From the NCBI GenBank assembly GCA_963758945.1, contig CAVWXY010000001.1:62001-126000 (forward strand): DNA of 64,000 nt, written 5' to 3'. The notes beneath the pieces are model-generated. The model saw nothing but the letters and a program-made list of their open reading frames with translations, was not told where the DNA came from and did no database searches. Shown here piece after piece: positions 43,122 through 52,573 of the stretch (the stretch's first letter is position 1; each line of letters opens with the position of its first letter). Origin of the DNA: VAZQ01 sp963758945. Its GTDB lineage: Bacteria; Pseudomonadota; Alphaproteobacteria; Rhizobiales; Xanthobacteraceae. The translations under genes and the position numbers were made by a program.

Positions 43122-44642
43122 TTGCCGAAATTCGTGGGGACAGCGGCTCCTCAATACGTTGGTGACATCTTGCGCGCCGTGCTGGTGCAGGGTGTCGCTT
43201 TGAGTTTGCTCGCCTGCTTGGCGGGCTCTGCCGATGCCGCGTCGCGCCGGGCCTTTTTCTACGGTCCCTACGGCTGGTCCGGGTACTACGGCTATCCGGC
43301 AGACGTCCCCGCGCGCAGGGCGCGGGTCGCGCCGACCCGACGGGAAAGAGCCGAGCCGAAGAAGGATAAGGAAGCGAGCTTCGGCGAGGTGCCTAAAGGC
43401 CCCCTGCAGATCGTCGTGTCGATCGACGAGCAGACCGTGACCCTGTTCAGCAATGGCGTGAGGGTCGCGCAGGGTCCGGTCTCCACCGGCGTGCCCGGCC
43501 ACCCGACTCCCACGGGCGTCTTCAGCATCATCGAGAAGGACCGTTATCATCGCTCGAACATCTATAGCGCCGCGCCGATGCCATACATGCAGCGCATCAC
43601 TTGGTCGGGGGTCGCGTTGCACGAAGGCGTGCTGCCGGGCTATCCGGCCTCGCATGGCTGCATCCGCATGTCGCGCGATTTTGCTCAGAAGCTGTGGCCT
43701 ATCACCAGGCTGGGTGCGCGCGTGATTGTCACGCGCCGCAATCTGGCGCCGGTCGACTTCGAGCACCAAAAGCTATTCGTGCCGAAGCCCAAGCCGGAAG
43801 AGCCGCAGGTGGCGGCAAATGCAGCGACCGACGGGCGCGACCCCGCGGCGTCGATCGTCGTGGCGCAAGCGGCGACGGGGGATGCCGCGAGCGACGCGCC
43901 CAACACGCTGCCGGATACTTCCGCGGGTACGAGCGCGGACCGCAGCACCGACGGCGGCGAAAATACGCAGGCCGGGACGGCGAATCCGGTCGGTGTTGGC
44001 GATGCGAGCACCCGCGCGCAACCCGCCGACAGGTCCGAACCAAAGCTTGAGACCACCGATAAAGAGATGCCGTCACCGGCGGTGGATGCCGAGCGGCTGC
44101 AGCCGGCTGCGGTGCCCGGCGACAGCGATGTGGTCAAGCCTGCGCCGACGATCGATCCCCCCAAGCCTCTCGCGCCGCGGCTGAGGGCGGCCGATCAGCC
44201 GGTCAAGCGCCGCGGTCAGGTCGCGGTGTTCGTCAGCCGCAAGGAAATGAAGATTTTCGTCCGGCAAGGCTTCGTGCCGCTGTTCGACATGCCGGTCGTG
44301 ATCGACGAGCCCGATCGGCCGCTCGGCACCCATGTCTTCACCGCCATGGCTTCGACCGACGGCGGTGCCGGCATGCGCTGGAATCTGATGACCGTCCCGG
44401 CCGATCCTTCGCCGCTACAGGAACCGAGGGACGCCCGGAGGAAATCTCGGGAGGCGGCCAAGTCCGTGGCTCATCTCAAGGCTCCGACCGCGGCACAGGC
44501 CCTCGATCGCATCCAGATGCCGAAGGAGGCGGTCGACCGCATCAGCGAACTCCTGATTCCCGGCTCGTCGCTCGTCATTTCCGACGAAGGCCTCGGCCGC
44601 GAAACCGGCCGCTACACCGAGTTCATCGTCCTTACGCGCTAG
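43122..44642 (+). CDS. L,D-transpeptidase (YkuD) with a second, inactive-looking YkuD half
   Basis: About 506 residues from a TTG start at 43122 (GGGAGAG upstream; a GTG at 43134 is also possible). A signal segment VLVQGVALSLLACLAGSADA is followed by a Tyr/Gly-rich stretch and a YkuD domain: PLQIVVSIDEQTVTLFSNG and the active site HEGVLPGYPASHGCIRMS with catalytic Cys. After a 170-residue Pro/Ala/Asp-rich linker, a second block (GQVAVFVSRKEMKIFVRQG, RPLGTHVFTAMAS) resembles the first half of YkuD but lacks HGC. It should make 3-3 peptidoglycan crosslinks or attach proteins to the wall. A partial stress-like promoter (AGAAC-N17-CGTT) lies at 42889-42914. Confidence 0.88.
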   Translation: MPKFVGTAAPQYVGDILRAVLVQGVALSLLACLAGSADAASRRAFFYGPYGWSGYYGYPADVPARRARVAPTRRERAEPKKDKEASFGEVPKGPLQIVVSIDEQTVTLFSNGVRVAQGPVSTGVPGHPTPTGVFSIIEKDRYHRSNIYSAAPMPYMQRITWSGVALHEGVLPGYPASHGCIRMSRDFAQKLWPITRLGARVIVTRRNLAPVDFEHQKLFVPKPKPEEPQVAANAATDGRDPAASIVVAQAATGDAASDAPNTLPDTSAGTSADRSTDGGENTQAGTANPVGVGDASTRAQPADRSEPKLETTDKEMPSPAVDAERLQPAAVPGDSDVVKPAPTIDPPKPLAPRLRAADQPVKRRGQVAVFVSRKEMKIFVRQGFVPLFDMPVVIDEPDRPLGTHVFTAMASTDGGAGMRWNLMTVPADPSPLQEPRDARRKSREAAKSVAHLKAPTAAQALDRIQMPKEAVDRISELLIPGSSLVISDEGLGRETGRYTEFIVLTR

Positions 44643-44646
44643 CCCT

Positions 44647-44667
44647 CGCTCCGCCGGTGGTGGAGCG
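44647..44667 (+). terminator. Hairpin after the L,D-transpeptidase gene
   Basis: CGCTCCGCC and GGTGGAGCG pair over nine positions (one G-T) around GGT, beginning 4 bp after the stop. There is no T-run, so termination is uncertain. Confidence 0.35.
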
Positions 44668-44737
44668 GACCACGATCGGCTAGGCTCATCCGGGCCGGGG
44701 GCGGCGCGGACCGCCGCAGGCGCGGGAGGACGACAGC

Positions 44738-45748
44738 ATGCATCGATGGTTACAGGCGCGCGGATCGGCCGCGGTCGCGGCGATTGTGACGTTGGCTCTC
44801 GGCCCGGCGATGATCGTGGCGACGCCGCTGCTGGCGCAGACGCCGCCGGCGCAGACTTGGCCGACCAGGAGGGTCCAGATCATCGTCCCGTTCTCTGCCG
44901 GCAGCGCCACCGACCTACTTCCGCGCACGATCTTCGAGCACGTGTCGGCGAAGGTCGGTCAGCCGATCACGATCGAAAATCGACCGGGCGGAGGCGGCGC
45001 GATCGGTGTCGGTTCCGTCGCCAAGGCGGAACCGGACGGCCACACGATCCTGGTTCACTCCAATGCGCTGGTGACCGCGCCGGCGATCCAGCGCATGCCC
45101 TACGATCCGGTGCAGGATTTTGCCGGAATCACCCCGCTGGGGAACGTGCCTTTGGTGCTGGTGATCTCGCCGGAGAAGAACATCAAGACGCTGAAGGAGC
45201 TCGTCGCCGCGGCCAAGGCCAAGCCGGGATCGATCAACTACGCGGCGGCCGGCATCGGGACCCCGCCGCACTTGACCACGGAACGCTTCCGCCTTGCGGC
45301 CCAGTTCGAGGGGCAACTCGTTCCGTTCAAAGGCGCTCCCGAGGCGCTCACCGAGGTGATGACCGGGCGGGTGGACTTCTACTTCTGTCCGATCACGCCG
45401 GCGATGCCGTTCATCCGCGACGGCAAGCTGCTGGCGCTTGCCGTCAGCAGCTCGAAGCGCGCGTCCGCGCTGCCCAACGTGCCGACCACGGTGGAGGCAG
45501 GTTTCCCGGATTCCGATTTCGATTTCTGGATCGGGATGGTCGTGCCCAAGAAGACTCCGCGCGACGTCGTCGCGCGCATCCACCAGGAGACCGTGAACGG
45601 ACTCGAGGACCCCGGCGTCAAGGCTAAGCTGAAGCGGCTCGGCGTCGAGGACATGGTCATGCAGCCGGAAGATTTCGACGCGCGGATTGCACGCGAGGCC
45701 CCGATGGCGCTCGCCTTGGCCAAGGCTGCGGGCATAGCGGTGAAGTGA
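44738..45748 (+). CDS. Bug-type tripartite tricarboxylate transporter receptor
   Basis: A 336-residue receptor with a long signal peptide ending near LLAQ. The mature part opens WPTRRVQIIVPFSAGSATD and continues with ITIENRPGGGGAIGVGS, EPDGHTILV and QLVPFKGAPEAL, where the usual VPYRG reads VPFKG. GGGAGGACGACAGC precedes the ATG. It stands alone, without permease genes. Ligand unknown. Confidence 0.91.
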   Translation: MHRWLQARGSAAVAAIVTLALGPAMIVATPLLAQTPPAQTWPTRRVQIIVPFSAGSATDLLPRTIFEHVSAKVGQPITIENRPGGGGAIGVGSVAKAEPDGHTILVHSNALVTAPAIQRMPYDPVQDFAGITPLGNVPLVLVISPEKNIKTLKELVAAAKAKPGSINYAAAGIGTPPHLTTERFRLAAQFEGQLVPFKGAPEALTEVMTGRVDFYFCPITPAMPFIRDGKLLALAVSSSKRASALPNVPTTVEAGFPDSDFDFWIGMVVPKKTPRDVVARIHQETVNGLEDPGVKAKLKRLGVEDMVMQPEDFDARIAREAPMALALAKAAGIAVK

Positions 45749-45773
45749 CGGTCGCGCCGCCAGGGCGCTCGCG

Positions 45774-46715
45774 TCAAACGACATGATCGGGCGCGAGACC
45801 GCAGGCCGTTTCCTCGCTGGTTTCGATCTGCAAGGTCGTGTGTCCGATCCCGAAGCGGCGCCTGAGATCGCTCGCTGCCAGCATCAGGAATTCGTCGCCG
45901 GGAGGGCCGCCCGGAAAGACCAGATGCGCCGTCAGGGCGGTCTCGGTCGTGCTCATCGGCCAGATATGCAGGTCGTGGACCGCGGTTACCCCGTTGCGCG
46001 ACTCGAGGTATCGCCGCACCGCCTCCGGATCGATCGCGGCGGGGACGGCGCTCACCGACATCGCCAACAAGTCGCGCAGCAGGCTCCATGTTCCCCACAC
46101 GATCAGGCCGACGACGACGAGGCTGGTGAGCGGATCGAGCCGGAGCCAGTCGGTGTAAAGTATGACCGCGGCAGAGGCCACCACACCCGCCGACACGGCG
46201 GCGTCGGCGACCATGTGCAGGAAAGCGCCGCGGATGTTGAGGTCGGACTTGCGCCCGGCCGCGAACAGCCACGCGGTCACGCCGTTGACGACGATGCCGA
46301 CGGCAGCGACGATCATCACCGTGCCGCTCGCCACCGGTTCGGGATGGAGCAGCCGCAAAATCGCCTCCCAGGCGATCGCGCCGACCGCCACCAGCAGGAG
46401 CACGGCGTTGAACAGCGCCGCCACGATCGAAGAGCCACCCAGGCCATACGTGAAGCGCAGCGACGGGGGCCTCCTGGTCAGGATGCTGGCGATCCAGGCT
46501 ATGACCAGGCCCAGAACGTCGGAGAGGTTGTGACCGGCGTCCGCGACCAATGCCATCGAGTTTGCGAGCAAGCCGTAGACGAACTCCACGGCCACGAAGA
46601 TCAGGTTCAAGGCGATGCCGACGGCAAAGGCCGTCCCGAAGCTTGCCGGCGCGTGCACGTGGCCGCGGCCGCCGTCGGCGCCGCCGGAATGATCGTGACC
46701 GCGATGCGTGCTCAT
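45774..46715 (-). CDS. Cation diffusion facilitator (zinc/cobalt/cadmium exporter, CzcD type)
   Basis: A 313-residue metal/proton antiporter with six membrane segments. The N-terminal tail is His-rich (MSTHRGHDHSGG, GHVHAP). The two metal-site motifs are VADAGHNLSDVLGL in TM2 and LHMVADAAVSAG in TM5 (His-x3-Asp each). The C-terminal cytoplasmic domain has VHDLHIWPMSTTETALTAHL, typical of CDF proteins of the ZitB/CzcD group. It exports divalent metals from the cytoplasm. Confidence 0.94.
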   Translation of the reverse strand: MSTHRGHDHSGGADGGRGHVHAPASFGTAFAVGIALNLIFVAVEFVYGLLANSMALVADAGHNLSDVLGLVIAWIASILTRRPPSLRFTYGLGGSSIVAALFNAVLLLVAVGAIAWEAILRLLHPEPVASGTVMIVAAVGIVVNGVTAWLFAAGRKSDLNIRGAFLHMVADAAVSAGVVASAAVILYTDWLRLDPLTSLVVVGLIVWGTWSLLRDLLAMSVSAVPAAIDPEAVRRYLESRNGVTAVHDLHIWPMSTTETALTAHLVFPGGPPGDEFLMLAASDLRRRFGIGHTTLQIETSEETACGLAPDHVV

Positions 46716-46778
46716 GGCTGGTACGAGGGGCGCGCGGGAGCTCGGACGAGATCGACCCTTGCCGACATCACGGCATTT

Positions 46779-47045
46779 TTACCCGAAACGTTCCCGCGCC
46801 CGCGCGCGGGCCTTGATCGCTTCGGTTGCGCGGTCGCGCGGCGGGCGCGTCGTCTCGAGCGAGGTCAGGAGCCGGCGGGCGGCGTCCGAAACCTCTTCGA
46901 CCGCGCGGGTGAACGCCGCCTCGTTGGCCCGTGATGGCGCTGCGAACCCGCTCAGCTTGCGCACGAACTGCAGCGCCGAAGCGTGGATTTCATCCTCGGT
47001 GGCGGGCGGCTCGAAATTGAACAATGTGCGGATATTCCGGCACAT
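46779..47045 (-). CDS. DUF2277 family protein
   Basis: An 88-residue protein that begins MCRNIRTLFNFEPPATEDEI, the signature of DUF2277, and continues ASALQFVRKLSGFAAPS. These small soluble proteins are widespread in alphaproteobacteria and actinobacteria and have no known role. GAGGAGCG precedes the ATG. It is divergent from the hydrolase at 47151. Confidence 0.93.
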   Translation of the reverse strand: MCRNIRTLFNFEPPATEDEIHASALQFVRKLSGFAAPSRANEAAFTRAVEEVSDAARRLLTSLETTRPPRDRATEAIKARARARERFG

Positions 47046-47150
47046 TGATCGCTCCTCTGCGATGCGCTGCGGTCGGCGTCCCGGGCAGCTTGGTGCTTGG
47101 CGGCTTTCCGTGACTTTTCACGAGCGCGAATATAAGCGAAACCTCGTTCG

Positions 47151-47867
47151 ATGCCATCCGGCCCCAAGCAAACGATATCGCCTTCGGATGCAGTATCCGT
47201 CACCGTAAGCGTCGATGACGCTGTCCGCGTCTCGGCCTTGCTGCAGGCGCCGCCGCACGGGCGGGCCTGCTTGGTACTGGCGCATGGCGCCGGAGCCGGC
47301 ATGGCCCATCCGTTCATGGCGTCGGTCGCTACGGAACTCGCGCAACGCGGCATCGCGACCTTGCGCTACCAGTTCCCCTACATGGAGCAGGGCGGCAAGC
47401 GGCCGGATCCGCCCAAGCTTGCCCAGGCCACTGTCCGTGCCGCGGTTGCCGTGGCCGCCCGCCTGCTGCCGCAGCTTCCCCTCGTCGCCGGAGGCAAGTC
47501 CTTCGGCGGCCGAATGACATCCCAAGCCCAGGCCGCTCAGCCCCTCCCGGGCGTCCGCGGGCTGGCATTCCTCGGGTTCCCGCTGCATCCGGCCGGGCGC
47601 CCCTCGCGCGAGCGTGGCAAGCACCTGTTCGACGTCGGGATACCCATGCTGTTCCTGCAGGGAACCCGCGACGCGCTCGCGCGGCCCGAGCAGCTTGAGC
47701 CCCTGTGCCGTGAGCTCGGCGAGCGCGCCGTGCTGATGCCCTTCCGGGATGCCGACCATTCCTTTCGCGTGCCGGCCCGCAGCGGCCGAAACGATCTGCA
47801 GGTGCGTAGCGAGATGCTCGATGTGCTCGCCGGGTGGGTCGATCGGCTGATCTGCGCAAGTGGCTAG
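47151..47867 (+). CDS. Alpha/beta hydrolase (KANL3/Tex30-like)
   Basis: A 238-residue hydrolase of the small KANL3/Tex30 type. LVLAHGAGAGMAHPFM is the oxyanion segment, VAGGKSFGGRMTSQ the nucleophile elbow (Gly-Lys-Ser-Phe-Gly), QGTRDALA supplies the acid and DADHSFRV the His. All catalytic residues are present. The members have no established substrate. Confidence 0.9.
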   Translation: MPSGPKQTISPSDAVSVTVSVDDAVRVSALLQAPPHGRACLVLAHGAGAGMAHPFMASVATELAQRGIATLRYQFPYMEQGGKRPDPPKLAQATVRAAVAVAARLLPQLPLVAGGKSFGGRMTSQAQAAQPLPGVRGLAFLGFPLHPAGRPSRERGKHLFDVGIPMLFLQGTRDALARPEQLEPLCRELGERAVLMPFRDADHSFRVPARSGRNDLQVRSEMLDVLAGWVDRLICASG

Positions 47868-47947
47868 GCGCGGGAACGCTTCCGGCAGATTGATTGCGGT
47901 GGGGTCGCGGACTATCATTTTCGCAAGGGCGCTGTAGGATTGACCCA

Positions 47948-49081
47948 ATGAAGGCCTACGCCCTGTCCCCCGACGCGACCCTGCCGCCGACCAAGCCGTC
48001 CAGGTGGCGGTGGTTCATGGATCGGCATCTTCCGGCCATCGTGATCTACTTGATGGTCGCGACGCTGGTGGCGGTCGTGCTCTTTCCCCACGTGGCCGTG
48101 ACGGTCCCGAGCGGCCACGTCGGAGTGCTCTGGAAGCGCTTCGGCGGGGGCACGGTGCTCGATCCGCGCCAGCTTAGGGACGAAGGTCTGCACCTCATTT
48201 TGCCGTGGAACAGGCTGTTCATCTATGACCTGAGGCTGCAATCCATAACGCAGACCTACAATACCATTTCCAGCGACGGCGTGAGCCTGAACGCGACGAT
48301 GAATGTCCGCTTTCGACTGCAGCGCGACGCCATCCCGGTGCTTCACCAGGCGGTTGGGCCGAATTACATCGACTTACTCGTGCGCCCCGGGATCGGCAGC
48401 TTGGCGCGCGAGGTCATGGCGCAATACACCGCGGAGCAGGTCTATTCGACGGCGCGCCAGGAAATTCAGGACAAGATACGCAGCCTGGTGGAGGACAGGC
48501 TGAGCGAAAAAATGATGGAGCGCGAGGGCGAGGAGCAGTATCGCGTCTCCATGTCGGACACGGTCGTGCTTTACGATACGTTGGTGTACGGCATCGAGTT
48601 GCCGGCACTCGTAGTGAACGCCATCAATCGCAAGACCGAGCAGTACTATATTGCCGAGGAGTACAAATTCCGCGTCGAGCGCGAGAAGCGCGAGTCGGAA
48701 CGCAAGAAGATCGAGGCCGAAGGCATCCACGAGTTCCAGCGCATCGTCAGCCAAGGCATCTCGGACTCCTACCTCGCGTGGCGGGGCATCGAGGCGACGC
48801 TGCAGCTTGCGCAATCCGCCAATTCGAAGGTCGTCATCATCGGCAACGGCAAGGACGGCTTGCCGGTGATCCTCGGTGGCGCGAGCGCGCAACCGTCGCC
48901 GAAGGCGGCAAGTCCCGACGGCGGTAACGAGACCACGCCCGGCGGAGCGAAGCCGGCGCCCGGGGCTGCCGTTCCGTCGGCGAATGCGCCCACCGCCGAC
49001 GCGGCCATGCCGACGAGCAATACGGAGAAAATGCCGGCCGCTCCTTCCGACACCCCATCAGCCGCCGTCTTGCAACGTTGA
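47948..49081 (+). CDS. SPFH/band 7 domain membrane protein
   Basis: A 377-residue protein with one N-terminal membrane segment (AIVIYLMVATLVAVVLFPHV) and a band 7 domain (VPSGHVGVLWKRFGGG, GLHLILPWNRLFIYDLR, SSDGVSLNATMNVRFRLQ). A charged helical stretch with EYKFRVEREKRESERKKIEAEG follows, and the last 80 residues are Ala/Pro/Thr-rich. It is prohibitin- or HflK/C-like and may scaffold membrane complexes. The ATG at 47948 has AGGA upstream. Confidence 0.9.
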   Translation: MKAYALSPDATLPPTKPSRWRWFMDRHLPAIVIYLMVATLVAVVLFPHVAVTVPSGHVGVLWKRFGGGTVLDPRQLRDEGLHLILPWNRLFIYDLRLQSITQTYNTISSDGVSLNATMNVRFRLQRDAIPVLHQAVGPNYIDLLVRPGIGSLAREVMAQYTAEQVYSTARQEIQDKIRSLVEDRLSEKMMEREGEEQYRVSMSDTVVLYDTLVYGIELPALVVNAINRKTEQYYIAEEYKFRVEREKRESERKKIEAEGIHEFQRIVSQGISDSYLAWRGIEATLQLAQSANSKVVIIGNGKDGLPVILGGASAQPSPKAASPDGGNETTPGGAKPAPGAAVPSANAPTADAAMPTSNTEKMPAAPSDTPSAAVLQR

Positions 49082-49597
49082 GGCGCCGAGCGCTCCCGAT
49101 CGTCGTCGCCGCGCGACCGCGACGAGACGCGCCTCCATCGTCTACCGCCAATGATGCTCCACGGGGATGCCGCACGTCGCGCCAGCGAGGCGCTTGCGCC
49201 AGAGGTTGAGCGCGACGTCGCCCTTCTTGGCTCAGCATTCGGCACTCCAAATCTGGCGCTCGTCCGCTTGCTCTAGCCCCCCGCGCCGGGTGGGTCTGCC
49301 CCTGCGCTGCGGCGGCGAGCCCGGCGGCAAGGCCGGCCCCGACGCCAAGGCGCGCCCCCTTGAGAACGGGGTGGCGGGCAGGTGGCGCGCCGGCTAACCC
49401 CGCGGCGAGCGACCGGACGCGCGGCAGGGCGAGGCCTCGCACCGCCGCGCGAGTTTTGCTACTCGTTGCCCCGCTCATCGGTCCGGAATGCCCGCTCGAG
49501 GCGCCCGTCGCAACGTCGGCATTGGAAATCGGGCGCTGCAACGACGATATGTGTGGGAAATGCGGAACGTCCCGGGACATCGCCGACGGATCGACCG
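49082..49597. other. Gap between the band 7 gene and the membrane protein gene
   Basis: 516 bp without a gene I can support. A 29-codon minus-strand stretch at 49142-49231 (.. NLWRKRLAGATCGIPVEHHW) looks protein-like and may be the end of a lost gene, but it has no start and I cannot name a family. Confidence 0.4.
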
Positions 49598-50686
49598 ATG
49601 AAGCCGAGATCGGAGGATCGCGAGCGCAGAGTGCTCGATGCCTTGCACCGGGCCGCGGTGTTTTGCGACCAGAAGATCGGATGGAACCGGCTCGGCGTCG
49701 TGCTCAGCGTCGCCATCATCACGATCGCGGCGGTAGTGCTCTATCGCATCCTGCGCACCACCAACGCCAGGGACGTCGTCGAAGCCGTGGTGACCACCGA
49801 TTGGCACGACATCGCGCTCGCCGCCTTGTTCGTCGCCGGCGGATACTTCACGCTGACTTTCTATGATCTGTTCGCGCTGCGCACGATCGGGCGCGGTGAC
49901 CTGCCGTATTGGGCGGCTGCGCTCGCCAGCTTCACCAGCTACTCCGTCGGCCACAATGTGGGGGCGAGCGTATTGACCGGCGGGGCGGTCCGTTACCGGG
50001 TCTATTCAGCCTGGGGCCTTAACGCCATCGACGTGGCGAAAATCTGCTTCGTGGCCGGGCTCACGTTCTGGCTCGGCAATGCAACCGTGCTCGGATTGGG
50101 CATCGCCTATGCACCGCTCGCCGCCAGTGCCATCGACCAATTGCCGGCCTGGCTCAATCGCATCGGCGCCTTCCTGATCCTGCTCGTGCTGGGGCTCTAC
50201 GTCGCCTGGGTGTGGCGGCGGCCGCGCGTGGTCGGACGGGAAGGGTGGCGCGTCGCGTTGCCCGACGGCCCGTTGACCCTGTTGCAGATCGGCATCGGCA
50301 TCGTCGATCTCGGCTTCTGCGCGCTCGCGATGTACATGCTGGTGCCGGAGGAGCCCAATATCGGCTTCGTCACGCTCGCGGTGATCTTCGTCTCCGCCAC
50401 GCTGCTCGGCTTTGCGAGCCACGCGCCGGGCGGCATCGGCGTCTTCGATGCGGCCATGCTGGTCGCGCTCTGGCAGTTCGACAAGGAAGACGTGCTCGCC
50501 GGCCTGCTTCTGTTTCGGGTGCTCTATTACATCGTCCCGTTCGTGCTTTCGCTCTGCATCCTCGGCGGTCGCGAGCTTTTTCTGGCGCTGCGCGGAACGC
50601 CGCTGCCGCCGGTGGTGCTGCTTCCTTCGCTGGCGCCGACGGACGTGGCAACCGATGCGCGCGAGGAGAAGGGCGAGCTGCGCTGA
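49598..50686 (+). CDS. YbhN/lysylphosphatidylglycerol synthase-type membrane protein
   Basis: A 362-residue integral membrane protein (about eight segments) of the UPF0104/YbhN family, equal to the flippase-like part of MprF without the synthase. SVGHNVGASVLTGGAVRYRVY and SHAPGGIGVFDAAMLVAL are the hallmark blocks. The ATG at 49598 was chosen where family-like sequence starts; the ribosome site is weak. It may move a lipid across the inner membrane; the substrate is not known. Confidence 0.88.
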   Translation: MKPRSEDRERRVLDALHRAAVFCDQKIGWNRLGVVLSVAIITIAAVVLYRILRTTNARDVVEAVVTTDWHDIALAALFVAGGYFTLTFYDLFALRTIGRGDLPYWAAALASFTSYSVGHNVGASVLTGGAVRYRVYSAWGLNAIDVAKICFVAGLTFWLGNATVLGLGIAYAPLAASAIDQLPAWLNRIGAFLILLVLGLYVAWVWRRPRVVGREGWRVALPDGPLTLLQIGIGIVDLGFCALAMYMLVPEEPNIGFVTLAVIFVSATLLGFASHAPGGIGVFDAAMLVALWQFDKEDVLAGLLLFRVLYYIVPFVLSLCILGGRELFLALRGTPLPPVVLLPSLAPTDVATDAREEKGELR

Positions 50687-50714
50687 CCGGACCGCCGGGC
50701 CACCCAATGTCGAG

Positions 50715-50924
50715 TCACCCCGCTGCCGCGGATGGCTGCTCGCCAAAATGCTCGAGCACGTCCAGCTCGATATTGCCGCATGCCATGCAGCGATAGCTTC
50801 TCAGCGCGGGAAGCGCCCCCAATCGAGGCAGCTGCGCCGCGAGCGTCATGTCCTGCCCGCAATCGCCGCATCGGCGAGGGCAGAGGTAGTCGGCGTCTTC
50901 GATCCGTTCCTCTTGGCAATGCAT
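50715..50924 (-). CDS. Small zinc-ribbon-like protein
   Basis: A 69-residue protein with two Cys pairs, RRCGDCGQDM and YRCMACGNIELD, spaced as in a zinc ribbon, plus an extra Cys in YLCPRR. The start at 50924 is uncertain (no clear ribosome site), and in-frame sequence continues upstream. Such small proteins are frequent in Bradyrhizobium relatives and have no known role. Confidence 0.6.
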   Translation of the reverse strand: MHCQEERIEDADYLCPRRCGDCGQDMTLAAQLPRLGALPALRSYRCMACGNIELDVLEHFGEQPSAAAG

Positions 50925-51151
50925 GCGCCGAGAATTGCGCGAACACGACCCGAAGCCTGTGATCCATGTCACAAGCCGAGTAAAAAGATTGCTCGCGCGC
51001 GCCGTCCTCACGCCGTCCCGCGGGAATGACGGCGATTGCGGGAAAGGTTGGTTGTTGATCCGTCCCGATGCGACTGGCGCCACGGTCCGGTGGAACCGGC
51101 CGAGGCCGCTGCGTATATGAGCTCTGTGCCGACCGTTAAGGGAAAGGAGCC

Positions 51152-52222
51152 ATGGCCGACCTCGTCTCCCGCTTCGCCACGCGCGTTGCCTATGGCGCCC
51201 GGCAGCTGCCGCGGGTCGCCTGGTATCTCGGGCACGGCATGGTCATGCGACAGCTCTCCTCGGCAGCGCGCCGGCGGAGCGGCGGCAGCCGGCGGCCGCG
51301 CGCCCATACCGACGCGCCCGTCCCGGATCGCAGCCGCCTCTACGCCGATATGGCCTCCCTGTTCCGGCAGGACCTCGCCAATGTCGAGGGCGGCATCTAC
51401 CCCTTGCCCGCGGACCACGACGGCGCGTGGCCGATCGTGCTCGAACGCTCGCGCCTGTTCTTCGCGGATTTACCGGAGGTCCACCGCCGGCGCGAGCACA
51501 GCCGACATCGCGAGGTCCTCGACGACGCGACACGCGGCAAGCGCCCCGGCTACTACCTGCAGAACTTCCATTTTCAGTCCGGCGGCTGGCTGACGCAGGA
51601 CTCGGCGCAACGCTACGACACGCAGGTCGAGGTGCTATTCAACGGCAGCGCCAATGCCACCCGGCGGCAGGCCCTGCCGCCCCTGCACGAGCTTTTCACC
51701 GGGCGCGATCAGCGCCGCCTGCGCTTGCTCGACGTCGGTTGCGGCACCGGACGCTTTCTCGATTTCGTCAAGCAGGCCTGGCCGCGCTTACCTGCGCTCG
51801 GCATCGACCTGTCGGAAGCTTATGTTGCGGAGGCCCGGCGCCATCTGCGGCGATGGTGCTGGCTCAGCCTCGCGGTCGCGAAGGGGGAGGCCATTCCGCT
51901 GCCGGACGCAAGCCAGGACGCCGTCACGAGCGTCTTCACGTTCCACGAATTGCCGCCCAAGGTGCGCCGCGCGGTGTTTCGGGAAGCCGCCCGCGTGCTC
52001 AAACCCGGCGGCCGCCTGGTCGTCGTGGACTCCCTCCAACTCGGCGACGAGCCGGACTACGACGGCATGCTCGAATTGTTCCCGCAGAATTTTCACGAGC
52101 CCTATTACCTCAGCTATATCAAGGAGGACTTCGCCGCGCTGGCGCGAGCTTGCGGGCTGGTCCACAGCCGCGACGTGAACGCCTTCGTCTCCAAGGTGAT
52201 GGTTTTCGATAAGCCGCGCTGA
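51152..52222 (+). CDS. Class I SAM-dependent methyltransferase
   Basis: A 356-residue protein. The C-terminal half is a methyltransferase: LRLLDVGCGTGRFLDFV binds S-adenosylmethionine, followed by LPALGIDLSEAYVAEA and EAARVLKPGGRLVVVDS. The first 180 residues are an additional region with HFQSGGWLTQDSAQRYDTQVE just before the domain, seen also in photosynthetic and lipid-modifying methyltransferases of related bacteria. AAAGGAG precedes the ATG. Substrate unknown. Confidence 0.88.
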   Translation: MADLVSRFATRVAYGARQLPRVAWYLGHGMVMRQLSSAARRRSGGSRRPRAHTDAPVPDRSRLYADMASLFRQDLANVEGGIYPLPADHDGAWPIVLERSRLFFADLPEVHRRREHSRHREVLDDATRGKRPGYYLQNFHFQSGGWLTQDSAQRYDTQVEVLFNGSANATRRQALPPLHELFTGRDQRRLRLLDVGCGTGRFLDFVKQAWPRLPALGIDLSEAYVAEARRHLRRWCWLSLAVAKGEAIPLPDASQDAVTSVFTFHELPPKVRRAVFREAARVLKPGGRLVVVDSLQLGDEPDYDGMLELFPQNFHEPYYLSYIKEDFAALARACGLVHSRDVNAFVSKVMVFDKPR

Positions 52223-52339
52223 CGACGCTGGTATGCCGTTCGGCCGGGAGATGGCGCATTGCGCTGCACTCCTCCGTCCTCTGTGCCATGACGGCCGGCC
52301 GCCGTAAGCTTCGCCGGACTTTTCCGGCAACAACCCCCG

Positions 52340-52564
52340 TCAGTAAACCCGGCTCGCGCGGTCGAACCAAGCCTTCTCCTCGGCCGTGAATGGTTTCACG
52401 GCATGGCTCGTGGTCGGTGGCGCTGTTCCAAATGAGCCGGTGGTGTGCTGCCCCGCACGTGCTGGGGCGCGGCGAGCGGCCCGGTTGTCGCTAGCGGCCA
52501 AGACCCCCGACGCGGACGCAGCGACAAGCAGCGTGGCGAGAGCGATCGTGGTCGTGCTAGGCAT
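52340..52564 (-). CDS. Small exported protein
   Basis: A 74-residue hypothetical protein. The signal peptide TTTIALATLLVAASASGVLAAS is clear, and the mature part ends AVKPFTAEEKAWFDRASRVY, a motif shared with other short exported proteins in this group of bacteria. It follows the aldehyde oxidoreductase large subunit by 9 bp on the same strand and could be its last operon gene. Function unknown. Confidence 0.65.
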   Translation of the reverse strand: MPSTTTIALATLLVAASASGVLAASDNRAARRAPARAGQHTTGSFGTAPPTTSHAVKPFTAEEKAWFDRASRVY

Positions 52565-52573
52565 TTTCCGGCA

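Noticed and set aside
49142..49231. A 29-codon minus-strand fragment ending in PVEHHW
   Set aside because: Protein-like wording, but no start, no recognisable family and no continuation; too short to call.
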